A stretch of DNA of 64,000 nucleotides from Fusibacter ferrireducens (GTDB lineage Bacteria; Bacillota; Clostridia; Peptostreptococcales; Acidaminobacteraceae), in NCBI RefSeq assembly GCF_015352425.1, contig NZ_JADKNH010000004.1, forward strand, positions 268,013 through 332,012, in the 5' to 3' direction. Shown piece after piece: positions 43,160 to 52,268 of this stretch (the first letter of the stretch is position 1; the number at the start of each line of letters is the position of its first letter). The notes below the pieces were generated by a model. That model searched no databases. It was not told the DNA's origin and saw only the letters and a program-made list of their open reading frames with translations. A program made the position numbers and the translations under genes.

Positions 43160-44038
43160 ATGATTTCTCAATTAATATTTGATGGATTGACTTTGGGAAT
43201 GGTATACGCTTTGGTTGCTGTAGGATACTCGCTTGTCTTTGGCATTTTAAGACTTGTTAACTTTTCTCATGGTTCAGTTTATGCTTTTGGAGCACATATT
43301 GCCATGGTCGTTGTAGTGACCATGGGATATGGCTTGATTTGGGGATTGTGTGCCAGCATTATTGTGACAGGTCTTTTAGGAGTAGCAATTGACAAGATCA
43401 GTCTAGAACCGTTAAGAAAAAAGAAATCTAAACAAATATCAGCTCTGATTACGACAATTGGTATTTCGTATATTATTCAAAACAGTTTGATGATCATATT
43501 TGGGAGCGAAAGCAAGTGGTTTCCCAAGATCTTTGACTTGGGCATAATCAAGATTGGAAGTGTATCTCTAAAATCGACACAAGTTGGTATATTTTTAACA
43601 TCACTTGCACTTCTTTTGATTTTGTCTTATGTCATCCACTATACCAAAATTGGGCTGGCAATGCGTGCAATTGAACAAAATTCAAAAGCGGCGAGTTTAA
43701 TGGGGATTGATGTAAATCAAGTTGTATCCTTTACGTTTTTTCTTGGTGGGGCATCAGCGGCTATAGCAGGGACTTTAATCAGTGGCTACTATCAAGTAAT
43801 TAATCCTCAAATGGGTTTTATTGTCGGTCTAAAAGCATTTTCCGCAGCTGTACTTGGTGGCATTGGTATTTTACACGGTGCCGTTGTAGGCGGCGTGTTA
43901 GTGGGTCTTTCGGAAAGTTTTGCGGCAAACTATCTGGGCGGTGGCTATAGAGATGCAATTGCATTTTTAATACTGATCATCGTGTTGATTTTAAAGCCGA
44001 CAGGACTCTTTGGCAAAAAGCATATTGAAAAGGTGTAG
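43160..44038 (+). CDS. livH: LivH-type ABC permease
   Basis: A 292-residue permease with about eight membrane segments, typical length. Starts LIFDGLTLGMVYALVAVGYS, and has NFSHGSVYAFGAH and the late GLKAFSAAVLGGIG-type coupling region (GGIGILHGAVVGG). AAGAGGTGG precedes ATG 43160; 2 nt separate it from livM. Confidence 0.93.
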   Translation: MISQLIFDGLTLGMVYALVAVGYSLVFGILRLVNFSHGSVYAFGAHIAMVVVVTMGYGLIWGLCASIIVTGLLGVAIDKISLEPLRKKKSKQISALITTIGISYIIQNSLMIIFGSESKWFPKIFDLGIIKIGSVSLKSTQVGIFLTSLALLLILSYVIHYTKIGLAMRAIEQNSKAASLMGIDVNQVVSFTFFLGGASAAIAGTLISGYYQVINPQMGFIVGLKAFSAAVLGGIGILHGAVVGGVLVGLSESFAANYLGGGYRDAIAFLILIIVLILKPTGLFGKKHIEKV

Positions 44039-44040
44039 CT

Positions 44041-45063
44041 ATGAAAAAAGAAAATAAGAAAACAAATATAATGGATAATTTCGTAGATCAGATAAATCAA
44101 AATAAAAAGTTAAAGTATGCATTGATTTGCCTTTTGCTCTGTGTGGCCATTGCCTTACCTAAAATAGGTTTATCCTCATTCATCATTCGCGTTTTCACAA
44201 TGATTGCATTATACGCTATTTTGGGATTGAGCTTAAATCTGATAACGGGTTATACAGGTCAGGTATCCATTGGTCATGCAGGCTTCTGTGCAATTGGAGG
44301 CTACACGTCAGCGCTATTAAACGTTCATTTTGGCATGACATTCATTTTCAGTGCGATATGTGCCATGATTGTTGCAGGCATTTTGGGCCTGCTGATTGGG
44401 GCACCAACACTGAGACTCTCAGGCACATACCTGACCATTGCAACGCTGGGTTTTGGTGAAATCGTGCGGATGATGGCCTTAAACTGGGATTGGTTGACTG
44501 GAGGCGCATTGGGCGTTTCAGGGATCACCAGACCTGTAATCTTTGGATTTGAACTGACAACTTTCAATGGAGGTTTATACTATCTGGTCCTAGTTTTATT
44601 GCTGCTCGTCAGCCTAGCCATCTATATGATCATTCGTTCAAAGATGGGTCGTGCCTTTATGGCGATTCGAGATGATGAACTTGCAGCAACTTTAATGGGC
44701 ATCAACACAACACGTTACAAGATCACCAGTTTTGTTATTTCGGCAATGTTAACTGGGCTTGGTGGTGCATTTTATGTGCATATGGTTAGGTTTATTGATC
44801 CAAATACCTTCAACTTTGATATTTCCATTCTCATCATAAGTATTGTCATCTTGGGGGGCATGGGAACCATGAAAGGCATTTACTTGGGCGCTGCGCTTTT
44901 GATCTCATTTCCTGAATGTTTGAGATTCGCCAGCGAATATCGCTTTATAATCTATGGGTTGATCCTTGTATTGATGATGCGATTTAAACCAGAGGGTATT
45001 TTAGGCGGTCAAAGTAAAAAACCATATAAAATGCCAAGTGGAATTGAAGGTGATTATCAATGA
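44041..45063 (+). CDS. livM: LivM-type ABC permease
   Basis: A 340-residue permease. It has YAILGLSLNLITGYTGQVS, GHAGFCAIGGYTSA and GLGGAFYVHMVRFIDPNTF, then the coupling region LGGMGTMKGIYLGA. The N-terminal 35 residues are charged. It overlaps the ATP-binding gene by 4 nt (ATGA). Confidence 0.93.
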   Translation: MKKENKKTNIMDNFVDQINQNKKLKYALICLLLCVAIALPKIGLSSFIIRVFTMIALYAILGLSLNLITGYTGQVSIGHAGFCAIGGYTSALLNVHFGMTFIFSAICAMIVAGILGLLIGAPTLRLSGTYLTIATLGFGEIVRMMALNWDWLTGGALGVSGITRPVIFGFELTTFNGGLYYLVLVLLLLVSLAIYMIIRSKMGRAFMAIRDDELAATLMGINTTRYKITSFVISAMLTGLGGAFYVHMVRFIDPNTFNFDISILIISIVILGGMGTMKGIYLGAALLISFPECLRFASEYRFIIYGLILVLMMRFKPEGILGGQSKKPYKMPSGIEGDYQ

Positions 45064-45848
45064 AGACAAAGAATAAATTGCTTTTAGAAGTGCAAAATTT
45101 ATCGATAAGTTTTGGCGGTTTAAAAGCTGTGGATGAAGTGACATTTAAGGTGCATGAAGGTGAAATTGTAAGTATTATCGGGCCTAATGGCGCTGGAAAG
45201 ACAACTATTTTTAATCTGCTGACGGGCATCTATAAATCGGATAGCGGCAAGGTTGTTTTTGATGGCGAAGAAATTCAAAATAGAACGCCTCAGGAAATTG
45301 TTAAAGCAGGCATTGCAAGGACATTTCAAAATATACGCCTCTTTAAAGAAATGCGTGTGATTGAAAATGTTTTAACGGGCATGCACATCAATACCGATTA
45401 TAATTTTGTGGATTTACTCTTTAGAACTAAAAAGTTTAGGACGATTGAAAAGGAAAAGACGCTGAAGGCGATAGAGATTTTAGATTCTATTGGACTTGCT
45501 GATAAAATAAGTGACTATCCATCGAATTTGCCCTATGGTGACCAGAGACGTCTTGAAATTGCAAGGGCAATTGCCACAGATGCCAAAATCATCATTTTAG
45601 ATGAGCCAGCGGCAGGGATGAATCCTCAAGAGTCCGAAGAACTTTTACAATTTATCAAGACACTTGTCCAAAAAGGGTACACGATTCTTTTAATAGAACA
45701 TGATATGAGTGTGGTTATGAATGTCTCAGATCGTATTTATGTGATTGACCATGGTAGGAAAGTCGCTGAAGGTTTACCGGAAGAGATTGCCAATAACAAA
45801 TTGGTAATTGAAGCGTATCTCGGTAAGGAGGTAGAAGATTGTGCTTAA
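45060..45848 (+). CDS. livG: LivG-type ABC ATP-binding protein
   Basis: A 262-residue ATPase. Walker A GPNGAGKTTIFN, signature here NLPYGDQRRLEIARA (YGDQRR in place of LSGGQ, the LivG form), Walker B IIILDEPAAGMN, and the H-loop IEHDMSVVM. It powers the Liv-type importer. Overlaps livM by 4 nt and livF by 8 nt. Confidence 0.94.
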   Translation: MKTKNKLLLEVQNLSISFGGLKAVDEVTFKVHEGEIVSIIGPNGAGKTTIFNLLTGIYKSDSGKVVFDGEEIQNRTPQEIVKAGIARTFQNIRLFKEMRVIENVLTGMHINTDYNFVDLLFRTKKFRTIEKEKTLKAIEILDSIGLADKISDYPSNLPYGDQRRLEIARAIATDAKIIILDEPAAGMNPQESEELLQFIKTLVQKGYTILLIEHDMSVVMNVSDRIYVIDHGRKVAEGLPEEIANNKLVIEAYLGKEVEDCA

Positions 45849-46548
45849 AATGCAAAATATTCATACGTATTACGATAACATCCATGCTCTAAAAGGCATT
45901 AATCTAAACATCAATAAGGGTGAAATTGTAACACTTATTGGCAGCAATGGCGCGGGTAAAACCACGACGCTTGGTACCATTACAGGTCTTTTAAAGCCTA
46001 AAGAGGGCAAGATTCTATACAATGATGAAGATATAACTTGTGTTCAACCAGGGCACATTGTTAAAAAGGGCATCAGTTTATCTCCAGAAGGCAGAGAAGT
46101 GTTCCCGCAATTAACTGTTTTCGACAATTTGAAACTTGGAGCTTATACGCGCTCTGACAAGAAAGAGATCGATCAAAGCTATGAAATGGTCTATGAATTG
46201 TTCCCGAGATTATTTGAAAGAAAGACACAGATTGCTAAGACTTTAAGTGGTGGTGAACAGCAAATGCTTGCCATTGGCAGAGCTTTGATGTCCAAACCTG
46301 AAATTTTGCTCTTAGATGAACCTTCTCTTGGATTATCGCCCAACTTGGTCCTATTGATCTTTGAATTGATTAAGGATATCAATAAACTGGGCATGACCAT
46401 TTTACTTGTTGAACAAAATGCAAAGATGGCTTTAAAAGTGGCAGATCGAGGTTATGTTTTAGAAACCGGAAAGATTATCATAGAGGGCAATGCAAAGGAA
46501 CTGTTAAACGATGATCGTGTCAAACAAGCCTATCTTGGAAATTTATAG
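45841..46548 (+). CDS. livF: LivF-type ABC ATP-binding protein
   Basis: A 235-residue ATPase. GTG 45841 behind GGAGG (ATG 45850 is an alternative). Walker A GSNGAGKTTTL, signature TLSGGEQQMLAIGRAL, Walker B ILLLDEPSLGLSP and VEQNAKMAL. Completes the importer; dhaK follows after 8 nt. Confidence 0.94.
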   Translation: MLKMQNIHTYYDNIHALKGINLNINKGEIVTLIGSNGAGKTTTLGTITGLLKPKEGKILYNDEDITCVQPGHIVKKGISLSPEGREVFPQLTVFDNLKLGAYTRSDKKEIDQSYEMVYELFPRLFERKTQIAKTLSGGEQQMLAIGRALMSKPEILLLDEPSLGLSPNLVLLIFELIKDINKLGMTILLVEQNAKMALKVADRGYVLETGKIIIEGNAKELLNDDRVKQAYLGNL

Positions 46549-46556
46549 GAGTGATT

Positions 46557-47552
46557 ATGAAAAAACTAATTAACAACCCAGATCATGTGGTTACAGAAAT
46601 GCTCAGAGGGATTGAAAAAGCACATCCTGAATTGACTTATCACGAAGGATTCGAAGTCATCTCTAGAAAAGATAAGAAAACAAACAAAGTGGGCTTGGTT
46701 TCTGGCGGAGGTTCAGGGCATGAACCGGCTCATGCAGGCTATGTTGGCTACGGTATGCTCGATGCAGCTGTCTCAGGAAACGTATTTGCATCTCCAAGTC
46801 CAGACAGAATTGTGAAGGGCATAGAAACAGCGAATTCAGGTGCAGGCGTTCTATTAATTATCAAAAATTACTCTGGCGATATTATGAATTTTGAAATGTC
46901 TAAAGATATTGCAGAGATGCAAGGCATAGAAGTGGATTATGTCGTTGTAAAAGACGATGTGGCTGTGGAAGATAGCACGTATTCAGCTGGCAGAAGAGGC
47001 ATTGCAGGCACTGTCTTTGTTCATAAAATTGCAGGTGCAAAAGCTGAAATGGGCGGCAGTTTAAGTGAAGTCAAAGCAGCTGCAGAGAAGACGATTCAAA
47101 ATGTGCGTTCAATGGGTATGGCGATGGCACCATGTATTTTACCAGGTGTGGGGAAACCCGGATTTACACTGGGAGAAGATGAAGTTGAAATCGGTATGGG
47201 GATACATGGCGAGCCAGGTGTGTTTCATACCAATGTCAAGTCCGCAAAAGCATTTGCAGAGATACTGGTTGAAAAAATACTGGCAGATTACGATTACTCG
47301 GATTCGGAAGTGGCAGTAATGATCAATGGCTTGGGCTCAACACCATTGATGGAGCTCTATATCATGTACAATGAAGTGGAAAGTCTTTTAAAGGAAAAAA
47401 ATATTAAAGTCTATAGATCATTCGTGGGCAATTATATGACGGCACTTGAAATGTCAGGTTGTTCAGTGAGCTTGTTGAAACTGGATGATGAATTGAAAAC
47501 ACTTCTGGACTATGAAGCCAATACGCCGGGATTAAAAGTGAGGTCATTATGA
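46557..47552 (+). CDS. dhaK: Dihydroxyacetone kinase subunit DhaK
   Basis: A 331-residue substrate-binding subunit, normal length. GGGSGHEPAHAGYVG (phosphate/substrate loop) and GMGIHGEPGV contain the His that binds dihydroxyacetone as a hemiaminal. TAGGAG favours ATG 46557 over the GTG at 46551. It overlaps dhaL by 4 nt. No dhaM (PTS phosphodonor) is present, so the donor is either encoded elsewhere or the pair phosphorylates another short hydroxy-ketone. Confidence 0.93.
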   Translation: MKKLINNPDHVVTEMLRGIEKAHPELTYHEGFEVISRKDKKTNKVGLVSGGGSGHEPAHAGYVGYGMLDAAVSGNVFASPSPDRIVKGIETANSGAGVLLIIKNYSGDIMNFEMSKDIAEMQGIEVDYVVVKDDVAVEDSTYSAGRRGIAGTVFVHKIAGAKAEMGGSLSEVKAAAEKTIQNVRSMGMAMAPCILPGVGKPGFTLGEDEVEIGMGIHGEPGVFHTNVKSAKAFAEILVEKILADYDYSDSEVAVMINGLGSTPLMELYIMYNEVESLLKEKNIKVYRSFVGNYMTALEMSGCSVSLLKLDDELKTLLDYEANTPGLKVRSL

Positions 47553-48175
47553 ATAGCAACAATATAGTGGACATGTTTTTAGAAATTGCTGAAAAAATAG
47601 AATCTGAAAAGGATTATATCACAGAACTTGATTCCGTTCTTGGCGACGGCGACCACTGGGTCAATATCAATAAGGGCTATCAAGAAATTGTTAAAATGGA
47701 AGACACCCTAAGGGGGCTACCGCTCAGTGAATTGTTTATGAAAGTTGGCATGAGCATTATGAGTGTGGTCGGCGGGTCATCAGGTGTTTTATATGGCGAT
47801 GCTTTTTTAAAAGCTTCCATGACCTTAAAAGGACAAGAAGCCATGGACTTACAAAAAGGACATGAATTTTTAGAGACGGCGCTGGATGCCATGATGAGCA
47901 GAGGCAAGGCAAGTCCAGGGGACAAAACCATGATCGATCCACTGTTCAGTGTGGTAAAAGCATATGGTGATGGACTTGAAAAAGCACTTACGAAGCAGGA
48001 ACTGGGTGCCGCGATATCAAGGGCTGCTGAACAAGGGATGCTGGACACCAAAGCAATGATTGCAAAAAAGGGTCGAGCAACTTATAGAGAAGATAAGGGC
48101 GTTGGATATATCGATGCAGGTGCAGCGACCATGTATTATCAACTGGACATCTTGGGAAAACATATTTGTAAGTAA
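47549..48175 (+). CDS. dhaL: Dihydroxyacetone kinase subunit DhaL
   Basis: A 208-residue ADP-binding subunit. The ADP/Mg loop is LDSVLGDGDHWVNINKGY (the usual GDGDHG with W for G), plus GGSSGVLYGDAFL and GKASPGDKTMID-type GDKTMIDPL. The C-terminus has ATYREDKGVGYIDAGA. Pairs with DhaK by a 4-nt overlap. Confidence 0.92.
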   Translation: MNSNNIVDMFLEIAEKIESEKDYITELDSVLGDGDHWVNINKGYQEIVKMEDTLRGLPLSELFMKVGMSIMSVVGGSSGVLYGDAFLKASMTLKGQEAMDLQKGHEFLETALDAMMSRGKASPGDKTMIDPLFSVVKAYGDGLEKALTKQELGAAISRAAEQGMLDTKAMIAKKGRATYREDKGVGYIDAGAATMYYQLDILGKHICK

Positions 48176-48335
48176 TATCTATAAACGTTTTAAGTGAACG
48201 TACCCAATGAACAGCCAAAGGCACTGTGCCAAATAAATCTGTTAAATTTTAAGATTTGATTCAGCGTATTAAAGCATTTGTTTTATAGATTTTTCAATTT
48301 AAAATCTAAATAATATAAATCAATGGAGAGAAGAG

Positions 48336-48833
48336 ATGAAAGAGATCAAAAACACTGCAAAACATACGGATAATGAGGTTGTCAATGGCTTAAGAAGTGC
48401 TATTGAACATAGAGCAACATGGATGGCTTTGATGATGGATGAAGCTAAAAAAGCGGGATTTGATTCAGAAAAATTCACAAGAGATGCTATTTTTAAAACA
48501 GGTGGATTTCACGGTGAAGATATAAAAGCGCGTCAAGTTGGAGAAGGCATTGTAAACTTTGAAAAGACTTTTCTACCAGAAAACACAAAGAAGATCTTCG
48601 AGATGGAAGTGAAAACTTGCAATGAAGAAAAGCTTGAAGTAGAATTTAATTATTGCCCACTGGTTGCTGCGTGGAAAAAGCAAGGCTTTTCAAATGAAGA
48701 GATTGAGCTCATGTGTGATTGTGCAATGGATGGCGATAGAGGTATCGCAAAAGCAAATGGATATGAGTTTAAATTAGGTAAAACCATTGCTGCTGGAGAT
48801 GATATTTGCGAAGTTAATTTTTATAAAAAATAG
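48336..48833 (+). CDS. ATC-hydrolase-family protein (L-2-amino-thiazoline-4-carboxylate hydrolase-like)
   Basis: A 165-residue protein. The C-terminal half has the family pattern EFNYCPLVAAWKKQGFSNEE, CDCAMDGDRGIAKANGYEF and GDDICEVNF, with Cys/Asp/His candidates for catalysis or metal binding. Characterised relatives convert ATC to S-carbamoyl-cysteine, on the way to cysteine. That fits the cysteine-desulfidase-family gene at the head of the cluster, but most members of this family have unknown substrates. Preceded by about 160 nt of AT-rich spacer and GGAGAG. Confidence 0.75.
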   Translation: MKEIKNTAKHTDNEVVNGLRSAIEHRATWMALMMDEAKKAGFDSEKFTRDAIFKTGGFHGEDIKARQVGEGIVNFEKTFLPENTKKIFEMEVKTCNEEKLEVEFNYCPLVAAWKKQGFSNEEIELMCDCAMDGDRGIAKANGYEFKLGKTIAAGDDICEVNFYKK

Positions 48834-48837
48834 AGCG

Positions 48838-48947
48838 TTAGTGTGTCAAAAGTTGAGCAGTCATCTATCTTATGATGTCGTTTATGGGTAGTTAGCGATA
48901 CAGCATATGATGGGGACGTCATGCGAAACGGACGTTTGACACTCTAA
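48838..48947. repeat. Element E2, related to the peptide 1 leader E1
   Basis: TTAGTGTGTCAAAAGT (48838-48853) and ACGTTTGACACTCTAA (48932-48947) form imperfect terminal inverted repeats. The core ATGATGTCGTTTATGG and ATGCGAA are shared with E1 (10821-10940), with 66 nt from core start to TTGACA in both. No peptide gene follows here. It may be a mobile (MITE-like) repeat or the relic of a third peptide-regulator locus. Confidence 0.55.
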
Positions 48948-49053
48948 TCATAGGCTTAAAAGCAATTAAGGTGTCATCAGAAGGTGGCACCTATTGCTGA
49001 TTGTGGAGGCTTTAAAAGCGTACATATAAATCATTCGGGTTGGGGGAGATAAA

Positions 49054-50799
49054 ATGGATCTAAAGCTCATAGGACATACGGTGTCTAACATATGTGAAGC
49101 AATTGCAAACGTTTTAGATGTGGATGTTATTGTGGTGGATCAAGATTTGACGATTATAGGCAACACTTATAAATACATGTTTGAAAATGAAATTGATGTG
49201 ACGAGTAATTCAATCATAGCAACCAGCATTCTAGAGCGGAAGAATAAAATTGTTATGGACATCAATGAGTTTGAGAAATGTCGCATATGTAAAAATAATG
49301 CAATCTGTAAAATCAGAGGGGTTATCTCCATACCACTTATCCACGAAGACAATTTATTCGGTGCAATTGGCTTGATGCTTGAAAGTTATGAAAAACAAGA
49401 AAAATTCTCTGAAAATTTACAAGGCATTACGACTTTCTTGGAAAACATGTCTGAATTACTCATCAGTAAACTGATCAGTGTCGATCAGGTGAATCGCATT
49501 GAGGTGATCAATCATAAAATTGAGCACATTATCACGAATGTCAAAGATGGCATCATCTATTTGGACAAGGATGATCGTATTTCTTACTATAATAATGTGT
49601 TTAAAGCCTATTTTAATATTCAAGAAGATATCAAAAATCGGAATATTGACGAAGTGATTAATCATACGATTATTAAAAATTACTTGTTTAGCAAGAAAAA
49701 CTTATCGGATGAAGTCTTTGTTTTGCAAAATAGTCAGGTGAATTTTAAGGGGCTTATCAGTTGCGTCAATACGAATTTGAATTCGGAGTATTTGGGCAGT
49801 GTGATTACATTTAGAAAGATTGAAGAAACTTTCCGAGTGATGAATGAGATGCTAAACAATAAGTCAAGCATTAAAATGAGTCACCTCATATGCAAGGATG
49901 AGACGACCTATCGTGCTGTGGAAAAAGCCAAAAAGGTGGCTATTTATGATGAGCATGTTTTAATAACAGGAGAAGAAGGCACGGGTAAAAAGACGTTGGC
50001 CTACAGCATTCACAATTTTTCAGATCGAAAATCCAATTATGTGATTACGATTGATTGCAAGTATCTGCCGAGAACGTATTTCTTGTCTGAACTCTTCGGC
50101 ATCGGCGAGAGTATGATCAATCCAGGGATGATGCAACTGGCGGACAAGGGGACGATTGTCTTTAACGAAATTACGCTGTTGCCGCTGAACATCCAAATGG
50201 ATTTACTGAATTACATTATTTCTGGAGAGATTGAACTTGAAACGGGGATTGTCATTAAAGATATCGACGTTAGAATTATTGGAACAACTCAGTATGATAT
50301 CCAAGATAAAATCAAACAGGGTTATTTTAATGAAGAACTCTACTATAGGCTAAATATGCATGCCATACATTTACCGCCATTGAGAGAGAGAAGCTATGAA
50401 GATTTTAAAGGCTTCATCTTCAAGTTCTTAGATATTTATGCAAAAATATTTTCGAAGTCGAGTTTTACCATTGAAAGTGAAGCTATACGAGTGCTTCGAG
50501 CGGAGATTTGGCAAGATAATTTGACGGGTCTTGAAAAGTTTTTAGAACAGCTCGTCTGTAATTGTAATGAAAGTTTGATTACACGGTATATGATTGAAGA
50601 TGAGCTGGATAGAATTCATGAAGTGGATCGGTCCAAGAAATGCATCTTAACATTTGATGAATATGAAAAGGATTTTATTGAAAAAGCGCTACATCAATAT
50701 AGAGGTGTCAAAAACCAGATTGACATTGTGGCAGATAAACTGGGGATAGGTCGGGCGACGCTCTATCGAAAAATCAATAAGTATAATATTGTACCATAG
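49054..50799 (+). CDS. AAA+ regulator of the NtrC/PrpR type lacking the sigma-54 contact loop
   Basis: A 581-residue regulator. N-terminal GAF-like sensing domain (1-145) with CRICKNNAICK, a possible metal or redox Cys set; PAS-like domain (about 155-265); AAA+ (about 285-510), Walker A GEEGTGKKT; Fis-type HTH at the end (DIVADKLGIGRATLYRKI). Where GAFTGA should be, the protein has LFGIGESMINPGMMQ. Walker B is TIVFNEITLL with Asn for Asp. It probably cannot open sigma-54 complexes and may act as a TyrR-like sigma-A regulator. It follows the cyuA-Liv-DhaKL cluster and is a candidate regulator of it. Confidence 0.85.
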   Translation: MDLKLIGHTVSNICEAIANVLDVDVIVVDQDLTIIGNTYKYMFENEIDVTSNSIIATSILERKNKIVMDINEFEKCRICKNNAICKIRGVISIPLIHEDNLFGAIGLMLESYEKQEKFSENLQGITTFLENMSELLISKLISVDQVNRIEVINHKIEHIITNVKDGIIYLDKDDRISYYNNVFKAYFNIQEDIKNRNIDEVINHTIIKNYLFSKKNLSDEVFVLQNSQVNFKGLISCVNTNLNSEYLGSVITFRKIEETFRVMNEMLNNKSSIKMSHLICKDETTYRAVEKAKKVAIYDEHVLITGEEGTGKKTLAYSIHNFSDRKSNYVITIDCKYLPRTYFLSELFGIGESMINPGMMQLADKGTIVFNEITLLPLNIQMDLLNYIISGEIELETGIVIKDIDVRIIGTTQYDIQDKIKQGYFNEELYYRLNMHAIHLPPLRERSYEDFKGFIFKFLDIYAKIFSKSSFTIESEAIRVLRAEIWQDNLTGLEKFLEQLVCNCNESLITRYMIEDELDRIHEVDRSKKCILTFDEYEKDFIEKALHQYRGVKNQIDIVADKLGIGRATLYRKINKYNIVP

Positions 50800-50820
50800 C
50801 ATAGGATGTTACTATACACT

Positions 50821-50872
50821 GAAACAGCCCTCATTCGCTCTAAACGAGAGAACAAGGGCTGTTTCTCTTTCT
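50821..50872 (+). terminator. Rho-independent terminator
   Basis: GAAACAGCCCT (50821-50831) pairs with AGGGCTGTTTC (50855-50865), 11 bp, with an internal CTC/GAG helix and a T-rich tail. Confidence 0.85.
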
Positions 50873-51109
50873 CGGTTAAGTCTGGAACAATACATATATG
50901 CCTCTAGGGCGCTGGAAGTTATGGATAAAAACTTGAATACTTGGATAAACCATGACTTTTGTCATGATTTAATCCGTAGATTCATGACAAAGGTCTCGTG
51001 TGTAAAATCTGGTTAGAGTTTATAATGGATTTATAGTGAATGGATCAATAGAACTATTGAATAGGATAAACTGTTGAATCGGATAATAGGAAAGGTTAGG
51101 AGGATCACT

Positions 51110-52171
51110 ATGAAAATGAAAACAACGCTTCATAGAAAATACGTGAAGGGATTTATATTACTCTTGTTATTATCTTTGACACTTACAGGGTGTCTTGGAG
51201 AGTCAGATTATAAGGCTTATCATGAGGCGGCCCTCAAAACAGCTGGAATTCAAAGAGGAGGTCAATCTCTGAGCGTTAGTATGGATCAGGCATTGTTCGC
51301 AGAAGCCTTAAGTAATCACGCATTAAATGGTCTAGAGCATGTTCAGTTTGATTTATCTGGTCAATTTGATTATGAAAAAAACTTAGCACTGTATGATATC
51401 TACTATTACTATAATGGTCTTGGAAGCGATATCCAATACATTAGAAAATCAGAGTCAGAACAGTACATTAAAATGCCTCTCTTTAAAGACTACTTAAAAC
51501 TCGATACTCAAGCCAATGTAGATGAAGGTATGGACAAAACTGCTCCTGTAAATGGCAATACAGATGTCATTAAAAATATCATCTCTGAAATTCATACTGA
51601 GTGGCATGCCATGATTCAAAAGGAAAATATTTTCGTAGGTGAAAAAACGACGATTAAGAATGAAGATGGCAATGTGAAAGCGACAAAGTTTACGATTAAA
51701 CCCACAACTGAACAATTAGCACTCATGGAGAATCATATAAAAACCAGTCTTTTAGCACACTCGGATGAGCTTGTAAACGTGTTTAATTCATATTTATTGC
51801 AGGAAACACCTATGGCAGGCACATCGATGGATCGTGAAGCAAGCACCAATAACTCTGGAGAAATGATGAAGATGGATTCAGATAGCGTCAGAAAACTCAT
51901 CGAAAACTCAATGTCCAATATGAATATTACACATTACGAAGAGATGGCCTATGTGGATTTAGATGGCTATATAATAGAAGAAAGCACTGCTATTGGGATT
52001 GAATATACGCAAACGGATCAATTTACCCCACTGTTTAGATCTCAGGAAATTGTCATCAATTCTAAAAACTGGGGTATAGAACAAACACAAAAATTTGATT
52101 TTCCAGAGATTGACGCGAGCAATAGCAAGTCATTGGAGGGGTTTGATTTTAGTGGTGGCATGAAGCAATAG
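51110..52171 (+). CDS. Lipoprotein of unknown function
   Basis: A 353-residue lipoprotein. AGGAGG is 6 nt before ATG 51110. Signal peptide with lipobox LTGC (Cys28). The mature part resembles secreted LppX/DUF-type or YhgE-lipoprotein domains (beta-strands such as LEHVQFDLSGQFDYEKN, TEQLALMENHIKTSL), with no catalytic motif. It lies 97 nt before an ABC-2 exporter and may be its partner or share its regulation. Confidence 0.7.
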   Translation: MKMKTTLHRKYVKGFILLLLLSLTLTGCLGESDYKAYHEAALKTAGIQRGGQSLSVSMDQALFAEALSNHALNGLEHVQFDLSGQFDYEKNLALYDIYYYYNGLGSDIQYIRKSESEQYIKMPLFKDYLKLDTQANVDEGMDKTAPVNGNTDVIKNIISEIHTEWHAMIQKENIFVGEKTTIKNEDGNVKATKFTIKPTTEQLALMENHIKTSLLAHSDELVNVFNSYLLQETPMAGTSMDREASTNNSGEMMKMDSDSVRKLIENSMSNMNITHYEEMAYVDLDGYIIEESTAIGIEYTQTDQFTPLFRSQEIVINSKNWGIEQTQKFDFPEIDASNSKSLEGFDFSGGMKQ

Positions 52172-52268
52172 TTTAAAAGCTATAATTTTTAAGCAATAGT
52201 TTCTAAACAATAGTGTTTAAACGATAGTTTCGCGTAAGCAATATAACTATGAAAAAGGAGAGACTCAT

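Noticed and set aside
47680-48051. Minus-strand 123-residue open frame over dhaL
   Set aside because: Antisense shadow of a well-conserved gene; no ribosome binding site or family likeness.
50789-51016. Plus-strand 75-residue frame after the AAA+ regulator
   Set aside because: It reads through a clear terminator hairpin at 50821-50865.
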